DNA of 64,000 bases from Gracilimonas amylolytica. GTDB taxonomy: Bacteria; Bacteroidota; Rhodothermia; Balneolales; Balneolaceae. Below the pieces are notes generated by a model. The model worked only from the letters and a program-made list of their open reading frames with translations. It was not told the DNA's origin and did no database searches. Position numbers and translations under genes: made by a program. The stretch covers positions 312,146 through 376,145 of the forward strand of contig NZ_PQBS01000037.1 in assembly GCF_002911695.1 (NCBI RefSeq), in the 5' to 3' direction. This document shows, one piece after another, positions 1 through 8,907 of the stretch (positions are counted from its first letter, which is position 1; each line of letters begins with the position of its first letter).

Positions 1-897
1 TTTGCGGGAGCTGATCTTGCGAATCTATGTAATGAGGCTGCTCTATTGGCAGCGCGTAGAGAAAAGAATAATATTCAGATGGAAGATTTCCAGGATTCCA
101 TTGAAAAAGTGATAGCCGGACTTGAACGCAAGAATAAACTGATCAGCCCGGAAGAACGCAAGATCGTGGCGTACCACGAAGCCGGTCACGCCATTGTCGG
201 TTGGTTCCTGGAGCATACCGATCCGGTTCTTAAGGTGAGTATTGTACCTCGCGGTTTAGCAGCATTGGGTTATACCTTGCAAACACCTCTGGAAGAACGC
301 TTCCTGATGACCACTGAAGAACTGGATGATAAGATCTGCGCTCTGCTTGGTGGTAGAGTGGCTGAGGAGATCATTTTTGGAAGGATCTCAACCGGTGCTC
401 AAAATGACCTGGAGAGAATTACCAAGATGGCCTTTGCCATGGTAGCTGAGTATGGAATGAGTGAAAAACTGGGGTACATTTCCCTGAAAGATTCACAAAA
501 TGCCGAGAACAGCTACGGTTTCAATAAGAAGTACTCTGAGTCGACAAGTCAACAGATCGATCAGGAAGTCCGAAATATTATTGAGAAGAACCACGACCGG
601 ACCATCGAGTTGCTTAAGAAACATAAAAGTGAACTTGAGAAACTGGCTGAAACCCTGCTTGAAAAAGAAGTGCTTGATCACCATGCCCTGAGAGAGTTAT
701 TAGGTGACCGCCCACACGGGAAATATCCGGATGGGATCTTTGAGAAAAAAAGCAGCGAAAGTTCCAAAAATGGAATGTCAGATGATGGTAATGAGAAACC
801 ATCGAAAGCTGAAAAAGAAGCGAAGGATGCCGAGATCATTAGCGAGGAAACAGAACCTGATGAAGAGCAAGCTCCTTCTGAAGAAGAAAAAGAGTAA
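1..897 (+). CDS. ftsH: ATP-dependent zinc metalloprotease FtsH, C-terminal part
   Basis: The reading frame is open from base 1, so the 5' end lies outside the window and only the end of the AAA+ module and the M41 peptidase domain are present. The zinc motif HEAGH is at about bases 178-192 and the third-ligand region GAQNDLE at about 397-417. FtsH is a membrane-anchored hexamer that degrades misassembled membrane proteins and some regulators. The last 50 residues form a highly acidic, Glu/Lys-rich tail after a GKYPDG segment, as is common in Bacteroidota-like FtsH. A strong terminator follows at 925-957. Identity is secure; only completeness is lacking. Confidence 0.96.
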   Translation, partial: FAGADLANLCNEAALLAARREKNNIQMEDFQDSIEKVIAGLERKNKLISPEERKIVAYHEAGHAIVGWFLEHTDPVLKVSIVPRGLAALGYTLQTPLEERFLMTTEELDDKICALLGGRVAEEIIFGRISTGAQNDLERITKMAFAMVAEYGMSEKLGYISLKDSQNAENSYGFNKKYSESTSQQIDQEVRNIIEKNHDRTIELLKKHKSELEKLAETLLEKEVLDHHALRELLGDRPHGKYPDGIFEKKSSESSKNGMSDDGNEKPSKAEKEAKDAEIISEETEPDEEQAPSEEEKE

Positions 898-924
898 GCC
901 TTACTTCAAAAATAAATTCTATAG

Positions 925-957
925 AGAGGCACTGAACATATCAGTGTCTCTTTTTTT
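925..957 (+). terminator. Rho-independent terminator after ftsH
   Basis: A 10-11 bp stem (GAGGCACTGA pairing with TCAGTGTCTC, one G-T wobble) with a 5-nt loop is followed by seven T. It lies 28 bases after the ftsH stop. Confidence 0.85.
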
Positions 958-1176
958 ATGCCCTTCATCGAAATAAGCTAATGAGTGCCCTTCTTAACAT
1001 TAGCATAAAGTTCGGATAACTAAAGGATAATTCACGGGTAACATTGCATAAATGTACCACCTCTATTTTGGCTCGTGAAAACAGTACAGCAGCATCACGT
1101 CTGATCTAAAGTTGTGAAACTTAATATCTGATTCTGTTAGAAATCTAAAATCCAATATTTAAAATATCCATAACTC

Positions 1177-2442
1177 ATGAACTTCAAAGTTACATTAACT
1201 TACTTGTCAGGATTATTTCTGGCTTCCATGTTGCTAATATCTTGCAGTGACGATTCCACCACAGGAACTGATATCCCGGAAGAACCGGATGCAGAGAACA
1301 CGATCGTAGTATCTGATAACATTACGGAAGATACTGTCTGGGAAGACGGTAATATTTATATACTCGGCGGAAGAATTTCTGTTGAAGCCGGTGCCACCCT
1401 GGAAATCGAACCGGGAGTGATCATAAAAGGAGAAGCTGGAACCGGTTCAAATGCAACGGCTCTATTGGTAGCCCGAGATGCCACTATTCTGGCTGATGGT
1501 TCACCTACACAGCCTATCATCTTTACTTCTGTTGCTGACGAGATCACACCTGAAGATGTGGATGCCGGAAATTTTGGCAGCCCGAATTTAGATCCTGACA
1601 TCAACGGATTATGGGGTGGAGTGATCGTTCTGGGTAACGCACCTATCTCTGCCAGTAATGAAGGTACTGATATCACTGAAATTCAGATCGAAGGGATCCC
1701 ATCTTCTGATCCCAGCGGTCTTTACGGCGGAAATGATGCCAGTGATAGTTCAGGTTCAATCTCTTACATATCAATTCGCCATGGTGGAGCCAATATTGGT
1801 GAAGGAAATGAGATCAACGGACTGACTCTTGGTGGCGTTGGTACCGGAACATCAATTTCAAATATCGAGATCGTAGCGAATCAGGATGATGGTGTTGAAT
1901 TCTTTGGTGGGACTGTAAATGTGAGCAATGTGCTTGTATGGAACAGCGGCGATGATTCTATCGACTCAGACCAGGCATGGGCAGGTACCCTTAATAATGC
2001 AGTGATCGTAAGTCCTGCCGGTTCAGCTTTCGAACTTGACGGACCTGAAGGCAACTACACCAGTACCGGTCACACCATTCAGGATGTAACCATCTACATG
2101 CAAGGCAATGGTTCTGAGCTTATGATCGATGTAGACGCAAACACGGATGTCAACATGAGTAACCTTTTCTTCTTTGGATTAGGTACTAATGAAGGTGCAG
2201 CTGCTCACGTTATCTCAAGTGACTATGTGGATTACGCGGCTAATACCAACGGATACTCCATCACAAATATCGAAGCAGTTATACCTGATGGCCTTTCAGT
2301 TGAAGATTACTTCACTGGTGGACTTGATGCAGAAGTGACCGTAGTTGGTGACGTTGCAAATGCAACAGTAGGTGCAGACGTAAGCGTCTTTGGCTTTACC
2401 TGGGCCAACCTTTCAGGTGCACTAAGTGACATTGGACTTTAA
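1177..2442 (+). CDS. Lipoprotein with right-handed beta-helix-like repeats
   Basis: The 421-residue product begins with a signal peptide ending in a lipobox (LLISC, Cys at about residue 23), so it is probably an outer-membrane or surface lipoprotein. The body is rich in Gly, Asp, Asn and Ser, with short strands typical of a parallel beta-helix (for example GDDSIDSDQAW and GGTVNVSNV). No catalytic motif was recognised. It is followed by its own terminator and then by a TonB-dependent receptor gene 95 bases downstream on the same strand. That pairing suggests, but does not show, a role in binding or presenting a substrate to the receptor. Function unknown. Confidence 0.85.
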   Translation: MNFKVTLTYLSGLFLASMLLISCSDDSTTGTDIPEEPDAENTIVVSDNITEDTVWEDGNIYILGGRISVEAGATLEIEPGVIIKGEAGTGSNATALLVARDATILADGSPTQPIIFTSVADEITPEDVDAGNFGSPNLDPDINGLWGGVIVLGNAPISASNEGTDITEIQIEGIPSSDPSGLYGGNDASDSSGSISYISIRHGGANIGEGNEINGLTLGGVGTGTSISNIEIVANQDDGVEFFGGTVNVSNVLVWNSGDDSIDSDQAWAGTLNNAVIVSPAGSAFELDGPEGNYTSTGHTIQDVTIYMQGNGSELMIDVDANTDVNMSNLFFFGLGTNEGAAAHVISSDYVDYAANTNGYSITNIEAVIPDGLSVEDYFTGGLDAEVTVVGDVANATVGADVSVFGFTWANLSGALSDIGL

Positions 2443-2460
2443 ACATAGATGACCTGGTTC

Positions 2461-2499
2461 ATTGCTTGTCCTTCAATAAAGAAGGGCAAGCAATTTTTT
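2461..2499 (+). terminator. Terminator after the beta-helix lipoprotein
   Basis: ATTGCTTGTCCTTC pairs with GAAGGGCAAGCAAT (14-bp stem with one wobble, loop AATAAA) and runs into TTTTTT. It separates the lipoprotein from the receptor gene, so the receptor needs readthrough or its own promoter. Confidence 0.88.
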
Positions 2500-2537
2500 A
2501 TAACACCCATTTTCTCTAAATAAAACGATCAGCACAA

Positions 2538-5429
2538 ATGAAAATGATTAAACAACTACTGCCAATTATGGTATTGGCACTAAGTTTCTCTGTAAATGCC
2601 GTTGCCCAAAAAGGAACATTGAGAGGAACCATTATTGATGACGAAACCGCCGAACCCATATTCGGTGCCACCATATACATTCAAAGTGAAGGAACCGGAA
2701 CGACCTCCGATTTTGACGGAAAGTTTAAACTGCAACTGGATCCCGGAGAATACACACTGAGAATATCCTACATTTCCTATCAGACCATAGAAGTTGAAGA
2801 TGTGGAGATCGAGGAAGGCGAGGTGACCAACCTTGGCAACATTCGATTGAATCCGGCTATTACCGAACTTGATGGGGTAGTTGTAACCTCTTCACGGGTG
2901 ACCATCTCAGAAGCAGCCATAATGACGGCCAAGATGAATTCACCAAATGTGATTGATGGAATTTCTGCCGAAGCCTTTTCCAAAATAGGAGTTTCTGATG
3001 CGGCTGAGGCCCTCAAAAACGTAACCGGTGTTTCTGTGGAAGGGGGTAAGTACGTGTATGTACGCGGACTTGGTGACCGGTACACACAAACCATGCTGAA
3101 TTCGGTTGAGATCCCAAGTCTTGATCCTGACAGAAACAGTCTTCAGATCGATATCTTTCCTACCAACCTGATCAACAATATGGTCATTACAAAAACAGCC
3201 GTAGCCGAAATGCCGGCTAATTTTACCGGTGGTATCGTGGATATCGAAACGATCGACTTTCCGGAGGAACCGATCTATGACTTCTCGATCAGTTTTGATT
3301 ACAACCCGGATATGCACTTCAACAGTGACTTTTTGACCTATGATGGCAGCAGCACTGATTTTCTTGGGTTTGACAGTGGAACAAGAGAACTGCCGGCCGG
3401 AGCCAGCGATGGTAATATCCCAACTCCTATAAGCGGCAACTCAAGTCAGGAAGTGTATGATTTTGTGAATGGATTCAATCCAACCTTAGGTCCAAGTGCA
3501 TCAACGAATTTTGCCAATTACAGTGCCAGCTTTACACTGGGTAATCAGTACAATGTGTTTGATGACAATAAGCTGGGTTACATCATGTCTCTCACTTACA
3601 AAAGTTCGTCAAATCATTACAGTAATTATCAGTTAGGTGAGTATCAGAATCAGCCTGATCCATCTGCTTATGACCTGATCTATGCTACAAGGCAAAACGG
3701 AACATTATCTGAGCAAAGTGTTCTTCTTGGCGGTTTAACCGGTATAGCATTCAAGACAGACAACTCAAAGTATAAGCTTACGGCCATGCATCTTCAGAAT
3801 GGAGAAAGTACAGCCGGTAACTTCTTTATTGACAACAGTCAGGATGCACCGGGTCAATCCGGTTATACCGCAGATTCTTATAATTTGGAGTACGGTCAAA
3901 GAAGTATTACCAACTTCATGTTGAATGGGGTCAATTACTTTGATAATACCAACTGGGAGGTCAACTGGAGATCGGCTGTAACCCTGTCGTCTATGACGAA
4001 CCCTGATATCCGCAAAACGGCTTATACGCTTTCACTGACGGGAGCAAATCCCCGATTCAATGCCGGTGCCGGTGGATTCCCAAGCCGTATCTGGCGGTAC
4101 ATGGATGAAGTAAACTATGCCAATCGTTTGGACATCACACGGGAGTATGATCTGTTCGATCTTCCTGCCAGCCTAAAATTTGGCGGAAGTTTTGTGTACA
4201 AAGAACGTGATTACGAGGTATTATCCTACAACCTGCAATTCTTTGGTTCTCAGCCAACCTTTACCGGAGATCCCTCTGAGATATTGGTAGAAGAAAACCT
4301 TTATGGAGGAGGAGGTAACATCTATTACCAATCCGGTAATCAGATCCCTAATCCGAATGCCTACAATTCAAATGTAAGCAGTTATGCCGCTTATATATCC
4401 AACGAATTCAATCCATTTGAAAAACTGAAAGTGTACGTTGGACTTCGGGCCGAGCAATTCACTCAGCGTCACACCGGTCGGGATGCCTTATATGCACAAG
4501 GAGGTTCAGGAAACAATCTGGATAATGAAAAAGTATTGGATGCCCTCGATCTGTTTCCTTCAGCGAATCTTAGTTACGAAATTGGAGACGATCAAAATCT
4601 AAGGTTTGCGTATTCCAGAACCATTGCCCGTCCATCCTTCAAAGAGCTCTCGTTTGCCCAGATCCTGGATCCGGTCTCAGATCGTATCTTTAATGGAGGA
4701 CTATTTGCCATTGGTGACTGGGATGGAAATCTGACCGAAACCTACGTTAATAACATCGATCTGAGATGGGAAAAATATCTGGGACTGAATGAAATGCTTT
4801 CTGCCAGTTTATTCTATAAATCTTTTCAGGATCCTATTGAATTGGTTCGTATTCAGGTGCAACAGACATCCAGTGAGTTTCAGCCACGAAACGTAGGAAA
4901 TGGTGAGGTATATGGTGCAGAGTTTGAGATCAGAAAGTCACTGAATTTCATCTCAGAATCCATACGTCACTTTGGTTTAAGCACGAATGTGACCTTGGTA
5001 AGGTCATTGATAGACATGACCGAACAGGAGTATGTGGCTCGTAAAAACGGCGAGAAAGATGGGCAGAACGTTGACGATACCCGGGATATGGCCGGTCAGG
5101 CACCCTACATCATCAATGCAGGATTCACATACGATAATCCTGACAACGGATTGGATGCAGGGTTCTACTACAATGTAAAAGGAGAGACCCTGACTGCTGT
5201 TGGTGGTGGACTTTTCCCTGATGTGTATTCGCAGCCATATCACAGCCTCAATTTCTCGTTGAATAAAACCTTTGGCGAAGATGGAAATTCAACCATCAGT
5301 CTGAATGCCACAAACATTCTGGATGATGCCAGAGAAGAATTGTATAAGGGATTCAATACGGCCGATCAAATATTTAGCAGCTATAACGAACATCGTAGTT
5401 TCAGTATCGGATATAAGTATTCCTTCTGA
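2538..5429 (+). CDS. TonB-dependent outer-membrane receptor with carboxypeptidase-regulatory-like domain
   Basis: This 963-residue protein has a signal peptide (cleavage near AVAQ, residue 24), a CarboxypepD_reg-like domain at about residues 25-110 (GTLRGTIIDDETAEPIFGA), a plug domain at about 120-240 (including YVYVRGLGDRYTQTML) and a long outer-membrane beta-barrel ending in Phe (SFSIGYKYSF). Such receptors import ligands across the outer membrane using TonB/ExbBD energy. The substrate cannot be told from sequence. There is no SusD partner; the neighbour is the beta-helix lipoprotein upstream. A terminator at 5491-5523 closes the unit. Confidence 0.93.
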   Translation: MKMIKQLLPIMVLALSFSVNAVAQKGTLRGTIIDDETAEPIFGATIYIQSEGTGTTSDFDGKFKLQLDPGEYTLRISYISYQTIEVEDVEIEEGEVTNLGNIRLNPAITELDGVVVTSSRVTISEAAIMTAKMNSPNVIDGISAEAFSKIGVSDAAEALKNVTGVSVEGGKYVYVRGLGDRYTQTMLNSVEIPSLDPDRNSLQIDIFPTNLINNMVITKTAVAEMPANFTGGIVDIETIDFPEEPIYDFSISFDYNPDMHFNSDFLTYDGSSTDFLGFDSGTRELPAGASDGNIPTPISGNSSQEVYDFVNGFNPTLGPSASTNFANYSASFTLGNQYNVFDDNKLGYIMSLTYKSSSNHYSNYQLGEYQNQPDPSAYDLIYATRQNGTLSEQSVLLGGLTGIAFKTDNSKYKLTAMHLQNGESTAGNFFIDNSQDAPGQSGYTADSYNLEYGQRSITNFMLNGVNYFDNTNWEVNWRSAVTLSSMTNPDIRKTAYTLSLTGANPRFNAGAGGFPSRIWRYMDEVNYANRLDITREYDLFDLPASLKFGGSFVYKERDYEVLSYNLQFFGSQPTFTGDPSEILVEENLYGGGGNIYYQSGNQIPNPNAYNSNVSSYAAYISNEFNPFEKLKVYVGLRAEQFTQRHTGRDALYAQGGSGNNLDNEKVLDALDLFPSANLSYEIGDDQNLRFAYSRTIARPSFKELSFAQILDPVSDRIFNGGLFAIGDWDGNLTETYVNNIDLRWEKYLGLNEMLSASLFYKSFQDPIELVRIQVQQTSSEFQPRNVGNGEVYGAEFEIRKSLNFISESIRHFGLSTNVTLVRSLIDMTEQEYVARKNGEKDGQNVDDTRDMAGQAPYIINAGFTYDNPDNGLDAGFYYNVKGETLTAVGGGLFPDVYSQPYHSLNFSLNKTFGEDGNSTISLNATNILDDAREELYKGFNTADQIFSSYNEHRSFSIGYKYSF

Positions 5430-5490
5430 TATTGAATTAGATCTGCGTCAAAATATACGTCTCACATCACTGTGAGGTGTGCTGATCAAG

Positions 5491-5523
5491 GAGAGCTCCG
5501 GGGAACCGGGGTTCTCTTTTTTT
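5491..5523 (+). terminator. Terminator after the TonB receptor
   Basis: An 11-bp stem (bases 5491-5501 with 5506-5516, two wobbles, GGAA-like loop) is followed by seven T. Confidence 0.88.
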
Positions 5524-5643
5524 ATTGCAGATTTTTGGATTGAACGGATTAAGATGATGAATAATGAACCGTAGTGGCGTATCGCAATACGCCCTTTCGG
5601 TTTATGAACTAATTGTTGTGAATGACCGGAATTCAACTTACCT

Positions 5644-5665
5644 TTTATCGTATAATTACGATAAA
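5644..5665. promoter_or_regulatory. Candidate ArsR operator (9-bp inverted repeat)
   Basis: TTTATCGTA and TACGATAAA form a perfect 9-bp inverted repeat around a TAAT centre, ending 5 bases before the arsR start codon. ArsR/SmtB repressors bind AT-rich inverted repeats overlapping the promoter of their own operon. Assignment rests on position and symmetry only. Confidence 0.6.
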
Positions 5666-5670
5666 CGATT

Positions 5671-6003
5671 ATGGCAATTACAAAAGCACAATTATTTAGC
5701 AAAAAAGAGGTGAAAGCAGCAGAGTTTGCAAAGGCATTGTCACACCCGGCCCGTATAGCGATCCTTGAGATCCTGGCTCGCCGAAATGCCTGTTACTGTG
5801 GTGATATCACCGAAGAACTTCCGCTGGCACAATCAACGGTATCGCAACATCTGAAAGCCTTGAAATCGGCAGGGATCATCAAAGGAGAGATAGAAGGGAT
5901 CAGAACCTGCTATTGTCTGGATGAAGATAATCTTACGGCATTCAGATCTATTTTGGATGAATTTTTCTCAGATCTGAGAAGCAAGAATCCAAACTGCTGT
6001 TGA
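5671..6003 (+). CDS. arsR: ArsR/SmtB-family metalloregulator
   Basis: The product is a 110-residue winged-helix repressor: the recognition helix is around LAQSTVSQHLKALKSAGI (about residues 52-69). Candidate arsenite-sensing cysteines are in the RRNACYCGD segment (residues 39 and 41) and near the C-terminus (RTCYC and a terminal NCC). ArsR proteins dissociate from DNA when As(III) binds to Cys residues. The gene starts an arsR-arsM-arsC-like-usp-acr3 run on the plus strand and is preceded at once by a palindromic operator candidate, so autoregulation of the cluster is likely. The exact inducer is inferred from neighbours. Confidence 0.93.
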   Translation: MAITKAQLFSKKEVKAAEFAKALSHPARIAILEILARRNACYCGDITEELPLAQSTVSQHLKALKSAGIIKGEIEGIRTCYCLDEDNLTAFRSILDEFFSDLRSKNPNCC

Positions 6004-6047
6004 CACTGTAGAAATAATTAAACAATAACGACTCAAACATTAATATT

Positions 6048-6941
6048 ATGACTACCAACATAAAATCTCCGGAAGAACTCAAGGAAACAGTTCGAAAGAA
6101 ATATGACGAGATCAGTCGTCAGGGAAAAGACTATAACGCCCGCAGCTGTTGTGGTGCAGGAGGAGACTCGACCAAGGTATATAACATCATGACGGATGAT
6201 TACAGTGAGTTCGAGGGGTATAACAAAGATGCCGATCTTGGATTGGGATGCGGGCTGCCCACGCAGTTTGCTCAGATCAAAAAAGGGGATTATGTCATTG
6301 ACCTGGGTTCCGGAGCCGGTAACGATTGTTTTGTAGCCCGACATGAAACCGGACCGGAAGGTAAAGTGCTGGGTATTGATTTCACGGAATCCATGATCGC
6401 AAAAGCCCGGGATAATGCCGATAAGCTGGGTTTCAATAATGTGGAATTTCGATATGGGGATATTGAAGACATGCCGGTTGCTGATGGAGTCGCCGATGTG
6501 GTGGTCAGTAATTGCGTATTGAACCTGGTACCTGACAAACCCAAGGTGATCTCAGAGATATTCAGAGTTTTGAAGCCCGGGGGGCATTTCAGTATTTCTG
6601 ATATCGTGCTGGAGGGAGAGCTTCCTGAGGCTTTGCGTGAGGATGCAGAAATGTATGCAGGTTGCGTAGCGGGAGCCATTCAGAAAGACACCTACCTAGA
6701 ACATATCAAGGAAGCCGGATTTGAGAATATTACGATCCAGAAAGAGAAACCGATCGAGATCCCCGAAGATATTTTGTCTCAGTATTTGAGTAAAGATGAA
6801 ATAGCTGAGTTCAATTCAGGAGGAACCGGGATCTATAGCATTACGGTATTTGCACAAAAAGCGGGTGGTGAGAAGAATCAAGTTACCCTGATAGCATCTG
6901 ATGAGGCAGCTTCATGTGAGCCGGGCTCAGGATGTTGTTGA
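6048..6941 (+). CDS. arsM: Arsenite S-adenosylmethionine methyltransferase
   Basis: This 297-residue class I SAM methyltransferase has motif I VIDLGSGAGND (about residues 83-93) and the ArsM-type cysteines in RSCCGAGG, GLGCGLP, VSNCVLN and MYAGCVAGA. ArsM methylates As(III) to methylated and eventually volatile arsenicals. The C-terminus has an extra GSGCC tail with the same vicinal-cysteine style as the neighbouring arsR product, possibly an additional arsenic-binding site. It starts 44 bases after arsR and is expected to be cotranscribed with it. Confidence 0.93.
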   Translation: MTTNIKSPEELKETVRKKYDEISRQGKDYNARSCCGAGGDSTKVYNIMTDDYSEFEGYNKDADLGLGCGLPTQFAQIKKGDYVIDLGSGAGNDCFVARHETGPEGKVLGIDFTESMIAKARDNADKLGFNNVEFRYGDIEDMPVADGVADVVVSNCVLNLVPDKPKVISEIFRVLKPGGHFSISDIVLEGELPEALREDAEMYAGCVAGAIQKDTYLEHIKEAGFENITIQKEKPIEIPEDILSQYLSKDEIAEFNSGGTGIYSITVFAQKAGGEKNQVTLIASDEAASCEPGSGCC

Positions 6942-6970
6942 TAAAAAATTGTAGCCAGCAATTTGACAGC

Positions 6971-7014
6971 CCTGTACCGTAGGGGCCATTCATGAATTGC
7001 CCCTACGGTACAGG
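6971..7014. repeat. 44-bp near-perfect palindrome between arsM and the arsC-like gene
   Basis: A 16-bp arm (6971-6986, CCTGTACCGTAGGGGC) is exactly complementary to 6999-7014. The 12-base centre is itself nearly self-complementary (ATTCATGAAT at 6988-6997), leaving one mismatched pair in 44 bases. No T-tract follows, so it is not a standard terminator. It looks like a dispersed palindromic repeat that landed between genes of the operon. Confidence 0.9.
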
Positions 7015-7033
7015 AGAACCGATAAGTAAGAAT

Positions 7034-7654
7034 ATGTACCCAACACTAGAAAATTATATAACGAGGCTAGTATCAGATTTCAGTTCCATTTCAGAAGATC
7101 GAAAGAAGGACCTGAAAGAAGTGGCCAATTATATCAGGACCAAACTATCGGCCGATGAAGTAGCCAAATTGAATTTCATCTGCACGCATAACAGCCGGCG
7201 AAGTCACCTGTCGCAGATTTGGGCACAAACAGCTGCCGCCTTTTATAGCATTGATAAGATCGAAACCTACTCCGGTGGAACCGAAGCTACGGCTTTCAAC
7301 CCAAGGGCTGTAGCTGCTGTGGAACGAGCCGGATTTAAGGTTGAGGACCCCGGTGGTGAAAATCCCGGATATAAAGTTTCATTCAGTGAAGGATCGGAAC
7401 CCATGGTCTGCTTCTCAAAGAAGTTTGATGATGATTTCAACCCTGATGAAAACTTCACCGCTATTATGACCTGTTCGGATGCCGATGAAAACTGCCCGTT
7501 TGTACCGGGTGCCGAATTCCGAAAACCGATCACCTATGTAGATCCCAAGGAAGCAGACGGAACCGAACGGGAAGCAGAGGTCTATGATGAGCGTTGCCGG
7601 CAAATAGCTACCGAAATGTTTTACATGATGAATTTAGTGAGTTCAAAGAATTAA
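7034..7654 (+). CDS. Low-molecular-weight phosphatase-like arsenate reductase
   Basis: The product (206 residues from the chosen start) has the LMW protein tyrosine phosphatase loop in FICTHNSRRSHLSQIWA (CX5R pattern) and a later DPKEADGTE segment matching the catalytic DP region. Proteins of this type next to arsM and acr3 act as thiol-dependent arsenate reductases, giving As(III) for methylation or export. An in-frame ATG at 6992 lies inside the palindrome's second arm; its 14 extra residues (MNCPYGTGEPISKN) are simply the translated repeat, so ATG 7034 is preferred. Phosphatase activity cannot be excluded. Confidence 0.85.
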   Translation: MYPTLENYITRLVSDFSSISEDRKKDLKEVANYIRTKLSADEVAKLNFICTHNSRRSHLSQIWAQTAAAFYSIDKIETYSGGTEATAFNPRAVAAVERAGFKVEDPGGENPGYKVSFSEGSEPMVCFSKKFDDDFNPDENFTAIMTCSDADENCPFVPGAEFRKPITYVDPKEADGTEREAEVYDERCRQIATEMFYMMNLVSSKN

Positions 7655-7691
7655 ATATCAACTGTGAACTCGAGATAATGTGTCTGAAGTT

Positions 7692-7795
7692 GTCATCCCG
7701 AGTGGTCGAAAAGTGGCTAGGATCGATCTTTTTAACACGAGGGATCTCAATGTTTAATAGGCCCGCTGGTTCAAGCTAAGAGATCCTTCGGGCAA
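7692..7795. repeat. Degenerate dispersed inverted repeat (GTCATCCCGAG type)
   Basis: This part of the gene-free stretch 7655-8032 has a GTCATCCCGAG start, then GAGGGATCTC (7740-7749), matched in inverse orientation by AGAGATCCTTCGGGC (7780-7794). The arrangement resembles the REP-like intergenic repeats common in Bacteroidota genomes. The rest of the gap is AT-rich; only the ribosome binding site at its end was recognised. Confidence 0.5.
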
Positions 7796-8021
7796 TACAA
7801 CTTCAACCTTTTATATACCAAAACACAACTCGTGAGTATCAACCCAAAGTAAATTTTATTTCGAATTGAGACCAATACACATGAGGTTACACCAATGAAT
7901 ACCAACTCCTCAAGAGAAATGGCAGATTGTTGCTGATACGGGAGATAAATCAAACGGTATTTATATTCTCTTAAAACAAGGATCGTATTTTAATTACGGT
8001 ACTTAAACTCAACTTGTAATC

Positions 8022-8027
8022 AGGAGG
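8022..8027 (+). promoter_or_regulatory. Strong Shine-Dalgarno sequence for the universal stress protein gene
   Basis: AGGAGG lies 5 bases before ATG 8033. Most genes here lack such a site, so this one firmly fixes the start. Confidence 0.75.
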
Positions 8028-8032
8028 TCCAC

Positions 8033-8866
8033 ATGAAATTCTCACACGCATTGCTCGCCCTCGACCTGTCACTTTCCAGTGAAGATCTGGTTCGTGGAAT
8101 GGCAGATCTCAAAGAGATCGGAATTAAGAAAGTTACTCTGTTAACGGTAGTGACCAAAGATTATCCCAACGGTAAAGAAAAGTTTGATCGTGAAGTTTAT
8201 GAGTCAAAATTAACTGATCATACTGAACGGCTGAAAAAAAGTGGTATCGAAGCTGAATGGGTCCTGAAAGTTGAAAATGGAAGCTATGCACCAACCGAGA
8301 TCCTTGATTCTATGGGCAAGATCGGTGCTGACCTGCTGGTGATCGGTAATAAAGGCCACACCTTGCTTGCTGATATGCTTTTGGGCAGTGTGGCCTCAGA
8401 GGTGATCCACAGGGCAGAAGTCCCATTGCTACTGCTCCGAATATCTGATAAGCCGGGTAAGGGGGAAGTCTCTATTTGCAAGAACGTCAGGCGACATATA
8501 CTGCTGCCCATCGATTTTTCTGAGGCGGCCGATCAGGCCATGCAGGCTTTTCAGCAGAAGGAACTTCGGGATGCATCTGTGACCGTGCTGAATGTGCAGA
8601 CCATGCCCAAAGAGGGTGAACCGGATAAACTTCAGGAGCGAGTGGACTACCTGAAACGGATCGGTGTCAGAGAGGTTCAAAGTGAAACCCGTCACGGTAA
8701 CATCTGGATCGAGATCACCGAGTTTGCGGATAAAAAAGATGCATCCATGATCCTGATGGGTTCACAGGGTAAAGGCTATGCAGAAGACGTGTTCATTGGC
8801 AGCAACAGCCTGCGCGTGGCTCGGCATACGTCAAAACCGCTTTTGTTGATCCCCGCTCATAAGTAA
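8033..8866 (+). CDS. Tandem-domain universal stress protein (UspA family)
   Basis: The 277 residues contain two Usp domains. The first covers about 1-140 and ends in IGNKGHTLLADMLLGSVA; the second covers about 150-277 and ends in MGSQGKGYAEDVFIGSNS. Both have the GxxGxxxxxxxGS ATP-binding pattern, suggesting nucleotide-binding Usp. It lies between the arsenate reductase-like gene and acr3, 41 bases before the latter, so it may be expressed with the arsenic genes. Its direct role in resistance is unknown. Confidence 0.92.
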   Translation: MKFSHALLALDLSLSSEDLVRGMADLKEIGIKKVTLLTVVTKDYPNGKEKFDREVYESKLTDHTERLKKSGIEAEWVLKVENGSYAPTEILDSMGKIGADLLVIGNKGHTLLADMLLGSVASEVIHRAEVPLLLLRISDKPGKGEVSICKNVRRHILLPIDFSEAADQAMQAFQQKELRDASVTVLNVQTMPKEGEPDKLQERVDYLKRIGVREVQSETRHGNIWIEITEFADKKDASMILMGSQGKGYAEDVFIGSNSLRVARHTSKPLLLIPAHK

Positions 8867-8907
8867 TTAAATCCATATTAATTTAAACCAAATAATACAC
8901 TTAATTC

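Noticed and set aside
6992-7033. Earlier ATG start for the arsenate reductase-like gene
   Set aside because: The extra 14 codons lie in the palindrome arm and have no similarity to the family; ATG 7034 is preferred.
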